Positions 47,568-59,947 of a stretch of 64,000 bases of DNA are shown piece after piece. The translations under genes and the position numbers were made by a program. Each line of letters starts with the position of its first letter. Position 1 is the first letter of the stretch. The notes beneath the pieces were generated by a model. The model worked only from the letters and a program-made list of their open reading frames with translations, made no database searches and was not told the origin of the DNA. This DNA is from Lineolata rhizophorae (lineage: Eukaryota; Ascomycota; Dothideomycetes; Lineolatales; Lineolataceae), in assembly GCA_010093515.1 (NCBI GenBank), contig MU001683.1, positions 910,422 to 974,421 of the forward strand. The letters are read 5' to 3'.

Positions 47568-48607
47568 ATGTCCTCGGACGCCTTCCTCAGAGCCATCTCC
47601 ATCCCTGCACGTGATCCCCACGGCCGCGGCTTAGTGGACGAGATCCTCCAGGCCCAGCTCGAGGACGTGGCAGCGGCGGGCGGCGGCGGTGCGCCCGACC
47701 GCAAGACCTCCGCCTGCCCTCTGACGGAGATCGGGGACTTTCTCACGCGTGCGTCGGCTATCTTATCGCACCTGGCCGACTCTCTGGTCAACAGCGACCA
47801 TGTCAACGCCCACATCGGCGGCGTGCTGCATGAAATTGACAAGACCAACGACTTTTCCGAGCTGGATGTGCTCGAGGAAATTAACAGGAAGCACAATTCC
47901 TTGAGGTATCGTCCCGCCCCCTCTCCAAACACTTATCTTTCATTCGCCGATCCAACCCGACTAAGCCTCGACCAGGTCAATTTGCGAGAGTCTGCAAAAG
48001 TCCGCCAAGGTAGTCCGCGGCGTCTGGAATGACGTCCCGGCTCCCACGCCCGAATGCGACCCGCATGTGTTTTCCAGGTCAGCTGAGCAGGTGTCGCCGG
48101 AACACACTGTTCGGTGTTCGAGCTCGCCCGAGTCTATGCAGCATCACGAAGATTCCGACGGGTCCTTATCTCAGCCGTCGGCACTGGCAGACGAACGGAC
48201 GTCTTCGTTGCCGCTTAGGTCCATGCAAGAGTGGGAGCCCACGCCCGCCGTGAAGGACATTAACATGGAGGCGTTGAACACGCGAGGGAAGGGATCCTAC
48301 ATCTGCCCGCACGGCGCCAAATGCAACAAGGGGGGAGTGCGGCCGTCCGGCGAATTGGTTGTTTTTGAACGTAATTCTGAATTTAGGCAAGTCGTTCGCC
48401 TTAATGCATACAATGGTGCCTTCTAGAAACCGGTGTGGCCGCATCGGGCCAATGAGCTAGCTGCTGACCGGCACACTCGTCCGCAGGGCGCACCTTCAAA
48501 AGCATACCAAGGCGTTCAGATGCGAACTGCGAGGCTGTCGGAACAAGAAGGGCTTCGCGAGGATTGACCAACTTAGAAGGCACCAGCAGATGGTGCGTCA
48601 TGACTAA
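47568..48607 (+). CDS. C2H2 zinc-finger protein
   Basis: Exons 47568-47905, 47976-48386 and 48487-48607 encode 289 aa. Exon 1 is helical and acidic (residues 1-112) with no known domain. Exon 2 is mostly disordered and leads into the first finger, CPHGAKC...EFRAHLQKH. Exon 3 completes it and gives the second, CELRGCRNKKGFARIDQLRRHQQMVRH, two residues from the stop. Intron 1 is GT-AG (70 bp). Intron 2 (48387-48486) starts GCAAGT and ends CGCAG, i.e. GC-AG; it is required to join EF to RAHLQKH. A GTGCGT inside the last finger at 48593 could be a donor to further exons, so the C-terminus is less certain. Likely a DNA-binding regulator; target unknown. Confidence 0.8.
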
Positions 48608-51061
48608 TGCTAGAGATTGCGTGATAATGGATAGCTTCGGCGAATACACTTGGCTTATCCTCGGGCTAGCGCACTGTGATAGGTCACGCTTGAATCTAGG
48701 GCTTTAGTTGTGCGCGGTAGGTGGTGACCGGAAAGTCGATAGAGCGTAGAGTGATTCGTAAAGCCCGGCTTCGCCCGTGACTCCAGTTTCTCTAGCTCGC
48801 CGTCTGCTACCTGGGCAGGATCTCACAACCAACCCGGCGAGCGTGATCGATGGCCGTATCCCTGCTGGCTTGGAATTGCCCGATAGGCCACTTCCGATAA
48901 GCATCTCGACTGCTTTGCCCTGCTGCAGCTCGTAGATCTCATTATGTCATGCATGTGCGCCTTTCCCGGAATTTAGGTCCGCCACCTGGGAGAGCCGCAG
49001 GTCCGCGCGTGCTTAAATCCAACGTTTTCTCGTTGACATAGCCCTAGAGAACGGCTTCGAGGTCGAATTCTCCGAGCCTCAAGTATGTGTGACCCCGAGG
49101 AGCATAAAGATAATGTGCTCGCTCCTTCCACAGTGACGCTTCGCTGCTTACCTACATGTAGTGTCATGCGCAGAGAGCCTCACCCCACGCCAGTGGCACT
49201 CAGGCCAACCAGAGATGGCAGTTCAAAAAGCAAATAGTAGTCGGACTGTTGGTTCCGTATTCTGTCCTGCTGATGTTGCACCGAGTTTGGGAAGCTAAAA
49301 TGGAGTCCGTTCTTATCATTCGCATGTTACTCAAAAGCCAAGCTGACCTATCTTGTCCTACGTACTAGGTTGCTGAAGGATTGCCTCACCCCCACGCATC
49401 TCGATTTCTATGTTGAAAGTCAAGAGTGGTGGTGCTTTGTTTGCTCCCTTAGATGCACTCAGCGAGGTTTTGTAAGTTGATAAAATGAACTTCTTGGCAC
49501 TCTGGAGTCGTCGTATGCAATTGCAATTCAATTTTTCGGGTCCATTATTAATTGTTTTCACTTGTTTTGTGCTAAGACGTCGTCTAGGGGTTTTGAGGTG
49601 CGAGAGAAGACCTCAACTAAAATATATAAACCATTGTTTTGAAGTTGAAAATTTCCCAATATTTGTTTCCTGAGCGTTGATGGAGGATACGACGATCAGT
49701 GAGAAAATTTGTCTCTCTTCTCTCATTGGCATTCTCGTTGTTTAGTGAGCAGGTGCAAACTTCCGTCCACAGAGGAAGAGTCACGAGGCTTTTCGTTCGC
49801 CTGAAGCTTAGAATAGGAAACGCTAGTCCTGTCAGGATCAGTCACGATTTGAGAGCTCCTGAGCGTTAATTATCGGTGGGCGCATCCCCGGTCATCTCGA
49901 GCGAAGTAAACGGTGCAACCTGACGCAATTTTCTAAAAAAAAAAAAAAAAAAGTAACAGAAAATAAAAGATGGCGTACTCGAGACCCGCAGATCGACAGA
50001 CAGTCGAGTCATATCTACATTAGACCTGCAGCATGACTTGTCTCTTCGACGTTCCACTTCAAAGACCCGAGTGTTGGGGAGTGAGACTTCGATAGCGGCC
50101 GCTGTCGCACGTACTCGGCACCGTTCGCAGCGAGAGAAGTCCTCGCGTCGGCGGCGGCCGCAGGGATCGCAATTGGCGTCGAGGAAAGAGAAATGCGCAG
50201 ATGGAGGTGGTGGTGAGTGAAACAGAGGAGACGGACGAGAGAGGCTAGGAGGAGTTCGACACGGTGTTATGGGTCCCTTTTTCTCGCCTTCTGGTGGTTT
50301 TGGACTGGGGAAGGAGAAAAGAGATAAGAGCGCCAAGAACGACGGGCGCGCGGCGTGATAGGCTCGGCTGGGGCGAAGCGAGAGCACGGCCGAGGCTGGA
50401 ACACGCGCGGAACAACGTCCGGGTCACGCCGGCAGGGGCAGCTTCCCAAGCAGGCAGCCCTGCTTAACGTCTTGGCAATAAGACGTCGAACCAAGGGCGA
50501 CGGGCACACGTCGTGCCCGTGGATGGATGGACCGTCCGTCCGCAGGCGCGCAGCCGCCGCGCCGTCCGGTCCGCCTGGTCAGCTGCGCCGCGGGTGGAGA
50601 TGGCTCACTCCACTGCGCGCCTGCCCTGCCCGCCCCGGCGCGTCAAGCGGCGTACGTAACACACGGCCGCTGCCACAACCTGGCCGATGCCGTAGTCGTC
50701 CCGTCTCGTCGTCTCCTCTCGCCCTTGGGACTGCCCTCTCCTCGTGCCTAGGTCGCCGTCCCGCAAGCGGACCATGGGCCCCGCGACTTTCCGCCCATTG
50801 TCCACGCCTCTCTCTGCTCGTCCAGACCAGCCCCGGCTGGCGCTGCCTCTGTAGCCCCCGTCCCGTGTGCAATGGTCGAAACTCTTGTGCCCCGTCTCGG
50901 CACACCGCCATGCCTGTCTATAATAATAGTGAGGCGCCGGGTCTCCGCTCCCAGGCTGCTGGCTCCCGGCCGCCGCCTTCCACTTCAATCCCTTCGTTCT
51001 TCCTCTTTCTAGACGCCCAATTGATCGCCTCGATCGCTCCGAAACCATTAATCCTCTGAGC
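48608..51061. other. 2.45-kb intergenic region
   Basis: The first 1.3 kb (48608-49960) is AT-rich with short frames only, and has an A-run near 49935-49952. The rest is GC-rich and contains the promoter and leader of the oxidase gene at 51062. A clean frame at about 48770-48925 could be a further exon of the C2H2 gene, but I cannot support it. Confidence 0.45.
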
Positions 51062-52542
51062 ATGGCACGGTCATTCGTGATCGTGGGAGCCGGCAACTTC
51101 GGCGCTGCCACCGCGCTTGAGCTCGTCACCCAGCACCCCATGGCCGACGTCGCCTTGATTGATACAAGCCCGTTCCCCAACCCGCAGGCCGCGTCACATG
51201 ACATCAACAAAATCATCCGTCCCGACTATTCGGACCCTGCCTACACGCGTCTGATGGCCGAAGCCATGCCGCTATGGCGCGCCTCTCCGCTGTACTCCGC
51301 CTTCTATCACGAAACCGGCGTCTTGCGTGCCGACCCTTCCCACTTCAGTGATGCGTGCTTTGACAGTTACGACGTGGTGGGGTCCAAGACCGCTGCGACA
51401 TGGTTGTCGGTCGATGAGGTGAGACGTAGATGGAACGGTGTCTTCCGCCACGCCAATCTCGACGGCGTCGACAAGTGCTACTGGAACCCCAAGTCTGGGT
51501 GGGCCGAAGCCGACCGCGCTCTCGAAGCCGTGATTAGAGATGCCGTTAGTCGAGGCGTTCGGTATTACTCGGACGGCGTACAGACCCTCTTGATCGGCGC
51601 CGATGGGACCTGCCGTGGCGTTCGTCTCAAGAGTGGTGCAGAAATGCTCGCGGACTCTGTTGTCCTGAGTGCTGGTGCTAGGACGGCGCTGCTGCTGGCC
51701 GAAAGCGCCCCGGACAATAGAGAGATCCAAGCTGGGGATCGAATAGTTGCAACGGGCGCCGTGAGCTTTTATGCGACTCTAGAAGGCGTCGTGCGCGACA
51801 AGTTCAGAGAGGTTCCGGTGTTCAAAAGTTGTCTGAAACAAGCCAAAGGTGAGTCGGCAAATTTTCGCACAAGGGAAATTAATCGGTAATAATAATGTGC
51901 CCGCCTAGGAGAGAGCATTTCCCTCGCTTCGAATGGCATTCTCAAATTCAACTGTGATCTCAGCTTTACCAATATGGGATATCATGTTGCATCTGGCCAA
52001 TTGATGTCCATTCCGCCGGAGGGAATCGGTCAAGGTTTATGGAACCCATCGAACTTTCCGCAAGCGCTGAAAGACCGCTGTAAGCAAGTGCTGGCCAACT
52101 TGTACGGTGAAATGGTTGACGGCGTCGAAATCGAAGCTTATCGAATGTGTTGGTGAGTTCAAAACATGATGCTGCTGATACGGTTCAAATCGTTGTTCTG
52201 ATGTTTCCAAGGGATGCGACTACACCGTCACACGACTTCTTGATTGGACCTCACCCGCACTGCAAGAACCTTTACATTCTCACAGGCGGATCTTTCCACG
52301 GGTGGAAGTTTCTGCCAATAATCGGAAAATACACGGTCCAAATGTTGAACGGCACTTTAGAGGAAAGCTTGCAGAAGAAATGGTCCTGGACTGAGGGATG
52401 TCTTCCCTGGGAAGGACACAAGGCAAACCCAACTTACCAATTGGAGGCGGACCTCAAAGACTTCGCCGATTGCCTCGGACAAGAGATCAATACACGTGCG
52501 CCGCATGAGGGACTGACTGGTGCCGAGCGAGCTTTCCTTTAA
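51062..52542 (+). CDS. FAD-dependent amine oxidase, fructosyl-amino-acid/saccharopine oxidase type
   Basis: Exons 51062-51848, 51909-52152 and 52212-52542 (453 aa); introns of 60 and 59 bp. A member of the D-amino-acid/sarcosine oxidase fold family that oxidises secondary amines of amino acids (N-methyl, fructosyl or glutaryl side) with O2. The N-terminal FAD motif is FVIVGAGNFGAATALEL, followed by HDINKIIRPDYSDPAYTRL, typical of amadoriases and saccharopine oxidases. Cys343 in RMCWDATTP is the position of the covalent flavin link. HDFLIGPHP and GGSFHGWKFLPIIG complete the flavin and substrate pocket. The end AERAFL is not a PTS1 peroxisome signal. Substrate uncertain. It is convergent with the methyltransferase gene 268 bp away. 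Confidence 0.88.
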
Positions 52543-52810
52543 ATTAGCCATTGTGGCTTGCATTCGCATCCGTTGCATCACGAAGGAATCGAGGGCTGTG
52601 GAACTTCATCAGTTCGTTATCAAGGGCATAGTTCCTTTGTTACCATTGCGTCCTGCATCGCATTAATCTAGAATAGACATTATCGTGTGACACTTGGCTA
52701 AGAAGGAAAACAGAATAAAGCAATAGGTTGGTGCCCACCTTTGACCGTCATAGTGAAGCTTTCTTTTAACGGCACCATAGACGCTATTGCGAGGCCAAAA
52801 TGCTGTAATG

Positions 52811-53993
52811 TCACGTGTCAAGAGGCTTCAGGTCGGGTTTACTATCGCTACAGCTTGGTTGTTTGATCAAGTACTGGCCTGAACGACGACGATAAGCATG
52901 CATTCAACCAGTGCTTTCGAAGGTGGAGATCACTCACGCATTTCCGAATCTTGCGCCTTCCACACAGATTTGACAACCAGACCAGCCGCGATACACATCT
53001 TTCGGACGTCCATTTCGCCATACTTATGTGCGTCAAACCAGTCGATTTCTTCACCTTCGTTGAACTTGATACCGGAGTCTCCAAGGCACAAGTCTCGGGT
53101 CGCCGTCAATATGAATCGATGGCAAACTGGATTATCCTCGATTACTGCCCTCACAGCCCAATCAGACGCTTTAAACCATTCACTCTCCACGAGCCGGTTA
53201 GCATGGCGAAAGCCGTTCTCCCAGAAGCGATTAAAGAGCTCATCGTTGCCGTGGTAAGACGTCCAAACCTTGCCATAGTCTTGCGGTCTTGAATGGCCGT
53301 CCATACCAACCAGCATCATGTCTTCTTCGCGCATTTGGGAGGCCCAGGAGCGCAGGCTTTCCACCGCCCTTTCCGTCGGATCATTGCAAAGAACGGAGCC
53401 GAGTGAGAGAAAGAGGCGAGGGGACGGGACTTTATTGCACAAGGATATTGCGTCGGAGAAGGTACCCCAAAGTCCGATACATCGAACGTTAGAGTATCTG
53501 CTGCATAGAAAAGCCAAATTGTCCGACAGTGACGACTCGGAAATATCCAACGCCAGATACGTGGCCGGGATACCGCGTTCCTCGATCACGTCAAGAAGGT
53601 GCGCGACTTTGCGAGTGTCTCTGCATCGCGTATGCGCGTTCAGAAATTGGATCCAATACAAGCGACAATCCCGACTTACCCTGCACCAATGTCGAACAGC
53701 GTGGTCCGGGGCTTGACTAAGGAGCCAACTTCGCTGCCGTTTCTCTCCAAGATGGCAATCTCGTCACGGGTTTGGTAATACTCGGGAAGGTAGATGATGT
53801 CGCTCCAAATCTGAAGTCCGGCGTCGTCATAAAGGAGTTCGTCAGGAAGACATGGCCTGTCGCCCCTCAACCTCGCCCCGGTAAAGGAAGATTTGAGCTG
53901 TCCAAGGGTATAACTGTCGAGACGACTGCCCCCGATGTCAATGATGGATCCGTCGACGATAGCGTCAAAGTCGTCTATGCAATCGTCCTGCAT
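52811..53993 (-). CDS. SAM methyltransferase, EgtD/EasF type (Methyltransf_33)
   Basis: Exons in transcript order are 53993-53680, 53620-52938 and 52878-52811; both introns are 59 bp (354 aa, the normal family length). The family N-methylates amino-acid amines: EgtD makes hercynine from histidine, and EasF methylates dimethylallyltryptophan. Seen here: LPDELLYDDAGLQIWSDI and YLPEYYQTRDEIAIL at about 45-80, the SAM-binding loop TLFDIGAGDTRKVAHLLD across exon 1/2 (98-115), YLALDIS, FLSLGSVLCND, and a C-terminal VWKAQDSEMRQYLIKQP. The start is the ATG at 53993; the frame is open further but CCCCACAG precedes it, so a 5' exon is possible. The acceptor amino acid cannot be told from sequence. Confidence 0.87.
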
Positions 53994-56900
53994 CTGTGGG
54001 GCACGTGACCAGTAAACTGAATGGGAAGTAGCAAGAAGAAAGTATGCCAATGCGTCCTTTCAAGGTAGCAACTTAGTACAACGGGAGCAACACAAAGGAC
54101 GTAGTTGAAATCGAAGTAAGTATCAAAGTGCGGTCCATTGTATTAATTTATGCTTAGAAGGGTCTCTGCAATAAGTTGTACAAGCTGATACTTCGTGCAT
54201 ATGTAAAGGCGAGTGATTAGGCGCGGCTAATACGTATACTGTAACGGGGCTAGACCTAAATCGCGGGTATGGCGACACAGGACTCGCCAACGGTGACGCC
54301 GGGTAGAAGAACAAGCAACTAAGGTAGAGCCTCAAAAATACCTAGGCTTAGCATTCGCTCGGCGGTTCATCCACTCGCCTGCAGCGGTGACACGCATGCC
54401 AAGGTCGGGGAGGGCGGGGCGAGCAGGGGTGAGCGAACACTTACCCGCAGACCTTACCTATGGCTGTATGCCACTAAGGCATAACATATGTGTTGTGGGG
54501 TGATTCGAGGAAAGCGTGAAGGCAAGGCCAAAATGTAAGTACGCAAGGATGCAAGCGTCGTCAGCGAATGCCCGCCCCTGTGTAGTGCTGGACGTTACAT
54601 TTTATGACAAAGAGTTGCCAACCACAGACATCTTTGTACTTTGTCAAGTAGTTCCGTGTAACGGGGCACCCTCTACTTTGAATCGGATATACTGGATACG
54701 GGTACCGGCCTCTCGATGACTTGTAGCCATGGTACGCCTCATTCGGTCCAAATGCGTATCGTCGACGACGATGGAGCGTCCCCGATTGTTTGGCAGGCGC
54801 CGCGTTTCGAAGCTAGCCAGGGCGGCCACAGGAAACCTGCCCAACGCGCGGCGTATCCAGGGGTGGTGACTAAACAGAGGTCGCCATATGTCGCAACGAC
54901 CATTGTTGGAGAACCAAAACCGGCAATCCGCCCTCGGCGAAAGTGGCGTGGGCTGTAGGCGCGGGAAGCGCTCGTGGATATTAGGGCACGCCTCTTATCG
55001 GACAGCCATGCCGATGCCGAAGCTCGGGGAGGGAGGGCGGCATGCACGGCATCGGGGAAGCGTCCGCGAGGTGCTGCCCGTATCCCTAGTCGCATCGCAA
55101 TCTCCACTTATTGAGCGCCGGAGCAAACGGGGATTTGGAAACATGGAGCCACGGCAACCAGCATACGGCGAGGCAGGAATGAAGATGCGGGAAAGGGCGC
55201 GGGCTGTCTGGCGCTGGGCGAAATGCAGGAACAACACGTTTGGCTGTATCACGTCGCACGGCCTTGGCCCCAACGGCCGCGACGACGGGCCCGCCCGGGT
55301 ATCCGCGCGGTGGGCCCTTGGGCCCGTGGATGGCGCCCTCGGCCGCTTGGTCGCTCGGACCGTGGGCAGCAAAATCCGGCTGTGCGACCATGGGGCGGGC
55401 CGCAGCCGAGCGTCTAATCCGCCTGCGGGGTGGCTAGCTGTGCGTGGCTGTGCAACGGTCCTAGCCCGGTAAGGAAGCACGCGAGCGCATGGCGGCATCA
55501 AGGCCGTGATCACATGAGTGCTGCGTCAAGTGCGGACCTCAGGTCTCGTCGGCAGCTCCGTCGCACTTTTGAGCTGCGCTCAACCACCTGTCCGAAGCTG
55601 CTGCGGGTCCTCGATGCCCAGAACAGAAATAGATTCCGGGTGCTATTGAGGAGGCCTGGGTACTAGGTTACATACCGGGCCGTCTCACCCACAGCAACTG
55701 TACAGTCCGGGCGAGCCCCGTGCACCCCTTGCGCCATTGTGGTGCCGGGGCAAGGAGAAGCTCCTACTACGAACAGTAACCCCGACAGACAGCCGCACCG
55801 AATTCGCCATCCAGCTCTTGGCCCGGCCCGAAAATCTTGATGTCGCACTTCTCTCAAGTTGACGTGGCAAAGCCGGCGAGACAACATCTCCCACGAGGAG
55901 GTGGCGGCAAGGCCGGAGCTGGGTACACTGGAACGATCCATCATGTAAGAAGACAGTCGGATAGGCATTAGGATACCTAGAGTCGACTTAGAGCCAAGCC
56001 TGAGGTGAATATGTAGTAGATCGAATCGCATCACCCTCCACGGCGATGCGTTGGCAATGCAAGCCCATGCAAGCGGCCCTGGCCGTCTGGCAAGACGCTG
56101 GCCTCAACAACGAGATTGAGAACAGCTGCTATTGGCGCAGGATCGGCCGCGGGTGGGATGGGTGCGTCTGAAAATTTGGTTAGGAGCTGCTCTCGCGCTG
56201 TAACGCATTGTGCAATATGACGGCGTCTCTCGCGGCGGCTACGATGAGAGGGGGAAAAAAGCGTATCGATTGGCCGCTAGCCCTTCGTTCATCCGGGAGG
56301 ACGAGTGTCAATGGCGGCAAATGGGGCGCAAATCCGCAGCGGAAACAATGGAAAAACATGATGCTGCTGCGCGGCCGACTGGCAATCCGTCAGTGTCGGA
56401 GGGGCAGCCGCACCGAACCGGCGCGCATATGCGTGTGTCGACTCGATGGAAGTACGATGCAGGGGACAGCAGCCACGCAGTCTGCAACGGGAGACGAGAG
56501 AAGAGGAGAGAAAAAAGAGAAGAGCCACGGGAAGCAATAACGTGCAGTTGAATGATTCAACCGCTTGAGTAATATGTAACACGTGGATTGCGGCCCGTCC
56601 TGGGCCCAGGGGTACGGCGCTGGGACCGTAGCGGGCCCGACGAGGGCTGATCCGCGCAAATCGTGGTTGTTGGGTGCTCAGGCATCGCGGGCGGCGCGAT
56701 GACCTGCATTTTCGTGCCGTCGTGTCCGGGACGGGAAGGGACGTGGAGGGCGGGCAGCGCCACCATGAACGACGCGGCCGACGACGCTCTCGCGCCGCCA
56801 TTGCCCGTCTTCCCCCTAGGGCCACATTCGGCACTGCGGGCACTCCCGCGTGGCCGGGCCTACAGCAGCAGGCCCGTAGCGTCGAAGCCGTGCCGCCAAT

Positions 56901-57648
56901 CGCGGGGTGCCGAGTTCAGTTCGTTGAGGGGCCGTCCGACGTGTGGCACGCAAGCGCAAGCGGGAGTCAAAAGCAAACATGAGATGGCGGCGACTTTGAG
57001 GGACGAGGGCTGTCGTGGCTGCTGGGTTGCCGCAGCGTTAGGCTCCGGACGATCGGAAAAACGTCGGTGCCGCCGCGCGGACCCGCGCAGGGCGAGATGG
57101 CCGGCCGCGGCGGCAGCCCGGATGGCATTTGCCTGAAGGGCGTTTCGGCCAAAATTAGAACGGGGCCGCCCTTCAGCTGCGCTACCCCAGTGTGACATAT
57201 TAGCCCTCGCCCGGTCTATTCATTTGCGTTTAATATGTGTTTCCGAGTCGAGCGTCGTCAATGGCGCGAGCCCGACCAACCGCGTCCCATCCCGCTTCCG
57301 CATCCTTGCCAGCACTGCAGCGCCGCACAAAAATGTTCCAAGCCAACCTATCACCCCGACGCGAGCGCACTATAACGGCGGCCGTAACGGCAAGGTCCCT
57401 GCCATGGCGCGCAGACACGAAAATGATCCTCCGAGCGGACCACCGCGGCAGTTGCTCTAACCCTGCCGACGTATTCAACCCCTCAACGCGCTTTGTACTC
57501 ATGGACAAATCTCCGGGCCGTCCCAGACTCATGATTTTGCCTTTGGATGAAATGATTTCTCGTTCCGCTGTCTGAATCCTACCCTTGACGATGGCTCCCC
57601 AACGATAGTCGCCCAAAGGCTATTATATCGCCCTCATGCGCATTTGCA
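53994..57648. other. 3.65-kb intergenic region
   Basis: Gene-free as far as I can read. It is AT-rich at 54000-54600, then GC-rich with scattered frames of 60-195 codons on both strands that overlap each other and resemble no family. It holds the promoters of the methyltransferase (left) and of the protease-like gene (right). Confidence 0.45.
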
Positions 57649-59947
57649 ATGCCTTCTCTACCCAGCCTCATCGGCGTAGGGGGCATCCCTAGGAAGTCGG
57701 CCGGCCAAAGGAGGGCCGACAACGCCGAGCTAGTACCTTTGGCCGTTGAGCCGACAGGAGACTTGTACGTCAAATCAACCACCGCGTATACAGTCTTAGT
57801 CGCTAATAGGTTGTAAAACTGACCATTCGCTAGCGACGGCTCCGACGGCCCTTGGTCAACCTTTGCGTTTCGCGTCGGAACGCCGCCTCAAACCGTCAAA
57901 CTACTCATCGCGACATCTGGCCAGGAGACATGGGTGGTCAACTCTGGGGCATGTGCAAGTGCTGGAAGTGAGGAAGAGACTGCGTTGTGTGACCGCGATC
58001 GAGGGTTCACCTTCAACGTGACAAATTCGGAGTCCTGGAGCGACAACGGCGACTATGTACTCGAGGAAGAGTCCAACCTGGGCTATGGTGGCATTGGAAA
58101 CTATGGATTTGACGTGGTGACGGTAGGCTGGGAGGGAAGCGGGGGCCCGAAGTTGGACGATCAGATCGTGGCCGCCATAATGGCCGAGGAATGGAGTACA
58201 GGTATGGGTTCCGGCGCAAGGCGTTGACGCGATCAGCAACTTTGCTCCGAGGACGAACCGCTGAAGCTGCGTCAGGAATGTTCGGTGTTAGCCCAAGACC
58301 AACGAACTTTACCGACTTTAGGAACCCTCGGCCAAGCTTCCTATCTTCTCTTCGTGAGCGCAATCTCGTCCCTAGCCTCTCCTACGGCTACACAGCAGGA
58401 TCGCGCGGTGGTGAGTATGCCCCGGCACCGAATTACTCGTTGTTTGCTCGTGAATGTCGGATTCTAACTGCGCCGCAGCGCGTGCTGGTGCTGGCGTGCT
58501 TGGTAGCTTGACGCTCGGAGGTTACGATGCTTCACGACGCACTATCAACGACGTTACATTCCAGCTTAGCTCAGTCACATACCGGGACGTCGTAGTCGGG
58601 CTGCGTTCCGTTCGCGCTCCCGGAGCTCTGTCGGCTCTCTCGTCGTCGATTTACGCCTTTCTAGATGCAGGCACGCCACACATTTGGCTCCCGGAAGATG
58701 CGTGCGAAATAATCGCTAGCGCCTATGGACTGACTTACGATGAAGAATCAGACCTGTATCTTTGGAATGAGACGGCGCGAGACGCCATGGACGTCACCAG
58801 TGCAAGCGGAAACCTCGAGTTTGAGCTGGCGCCGGACGTTCAGTCGGGTCCAAGTGTGACCATCACAGTACCGTTCACGAGCTTGGACATGGTAGCCACG
58901 AGTGCGTACCCGGGTCTCGGGACAGCAAATACGTCGCGCTATTTTCCGATGCGACGCGCCGCCAATGCGACCCAGTTCACCCTCGGGCGCGCATTCTTCC
59001 AGGACTCTTTTCTGATCGTCGACTACGAGCGCGGTAACTTCTCTGTCGCGCAAGCGCGATTCGACTCGCAGGCGTCCCCCGACCTGGTCACTATTAAAGC
59101 ACTGGGCTCGGATGGCCCCGACACTGCCCAAGTTGACGCCGACGACTCGCGGTCGTCGTCCTCGAGTTTGAGCACACCCGCTAAGGCTGGCGTCATTGCC
59201 GGCGGAGTCCTTCTGCTTCTCGTTCTGCTCATCCTCGCCCTCGGGGCATATCGGCGCCTTACTCGGACACGGCGGCGCCAAGAGGCCGACAAACTCGAGG
59301 AAGAAGAGCGGCGCGAGCAGAAAGCGAAACGAGGCCTCGAGCTGGACGGTTGGACGCGCGCCGAGCTGGAAGGTCAGATAGGCCCCAGCGAGATGGACGC
59401 GCAAAAGGACGGGGCGCGCGGCCACGAGCTGGACCCGCAGGCCGACGGCACGATGAAGTTCGAAATGGACCCTCACGATGATGCGACGCCAAGGTTCGAG
59501 GCGGACGGGGTCGAAAGGGTGGAGTTGGAGGCGGAGCTCAAGGTGTGCGAGCTGGAAGGGGAAGGGCGGCGGTCGTGGCAGGAGGGCCAGGGGCGGGACG
59601 ACTGTTCGGGCGCAGAACCGGCAACAGGGGGTGGCGGCGAGGGAGGCGGTGGTGGTGGCGACGGCGTCAGCACCGGGGCCGGCGACGGCGGGAGGGGTGG
59701 TGATGACGGCTGCGGCGATGGTGGTGGTGGTGGTGGTGGTGGTGGTGGTGACGGTGGGGCGAGCATGCGGACGGCGGGCAGGGATGGGCCGGCCGCGGAT
59801 GCAGGAGCCAGTGCAGGTGCAGGCGCGGACGCCGGCGCGGAAGCGGGTGCGGGTGCTGGCGCGTGTGCAGCAGCGGGCTCGGCTGCAGCAGCGCGCGGCC
59901 AATCAGAGCGCGCGGCGGGGCTCTGGCGCGTGGAACGCCCCGCGTGA
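57649..59947 (+). CDS. membrane-anchored aspartic-protease-like protein, catalytic motifs altered
   Basis: Exons 57649-57785, 57834-58201, 58276-58410 and 58479-59947 (702 aa); introns of 48, 74 and 68 bp. The pepsin fold is clear: DGPWSTFAFRVGTPPQTVKLL, NYGFDVVTVGW, PTNFTDFRNPRPSFLSSL, GSLTLGGYD, FTLGRAFFQDSFLIVDYERGNFSVAQA. The first DTG motif reads ATSG (Ala72 for Asp) and the second reads DAGT (276-279), so it is probably not a protease. Residues about 450-472 are one transmembrane helix, followed by basic residues and a tail of about 230 aa. That tail has repeats of ELDG/EMDA/ELDP type, a Gly run and Ala/Gly repeats. The N-terminus up to 57649 shows no signal peptide, so an upstream exon may be missing. 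Confidence 0.78.
59718..59750. repeat. (GGT)n microsatellite inside coding sequence
   Basis: About eleven GGT-like units encode the poly-Gly run in the cytoplasmic tail of the protease-like protein. Length variation would keep the frame. Confidence 0.8.
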
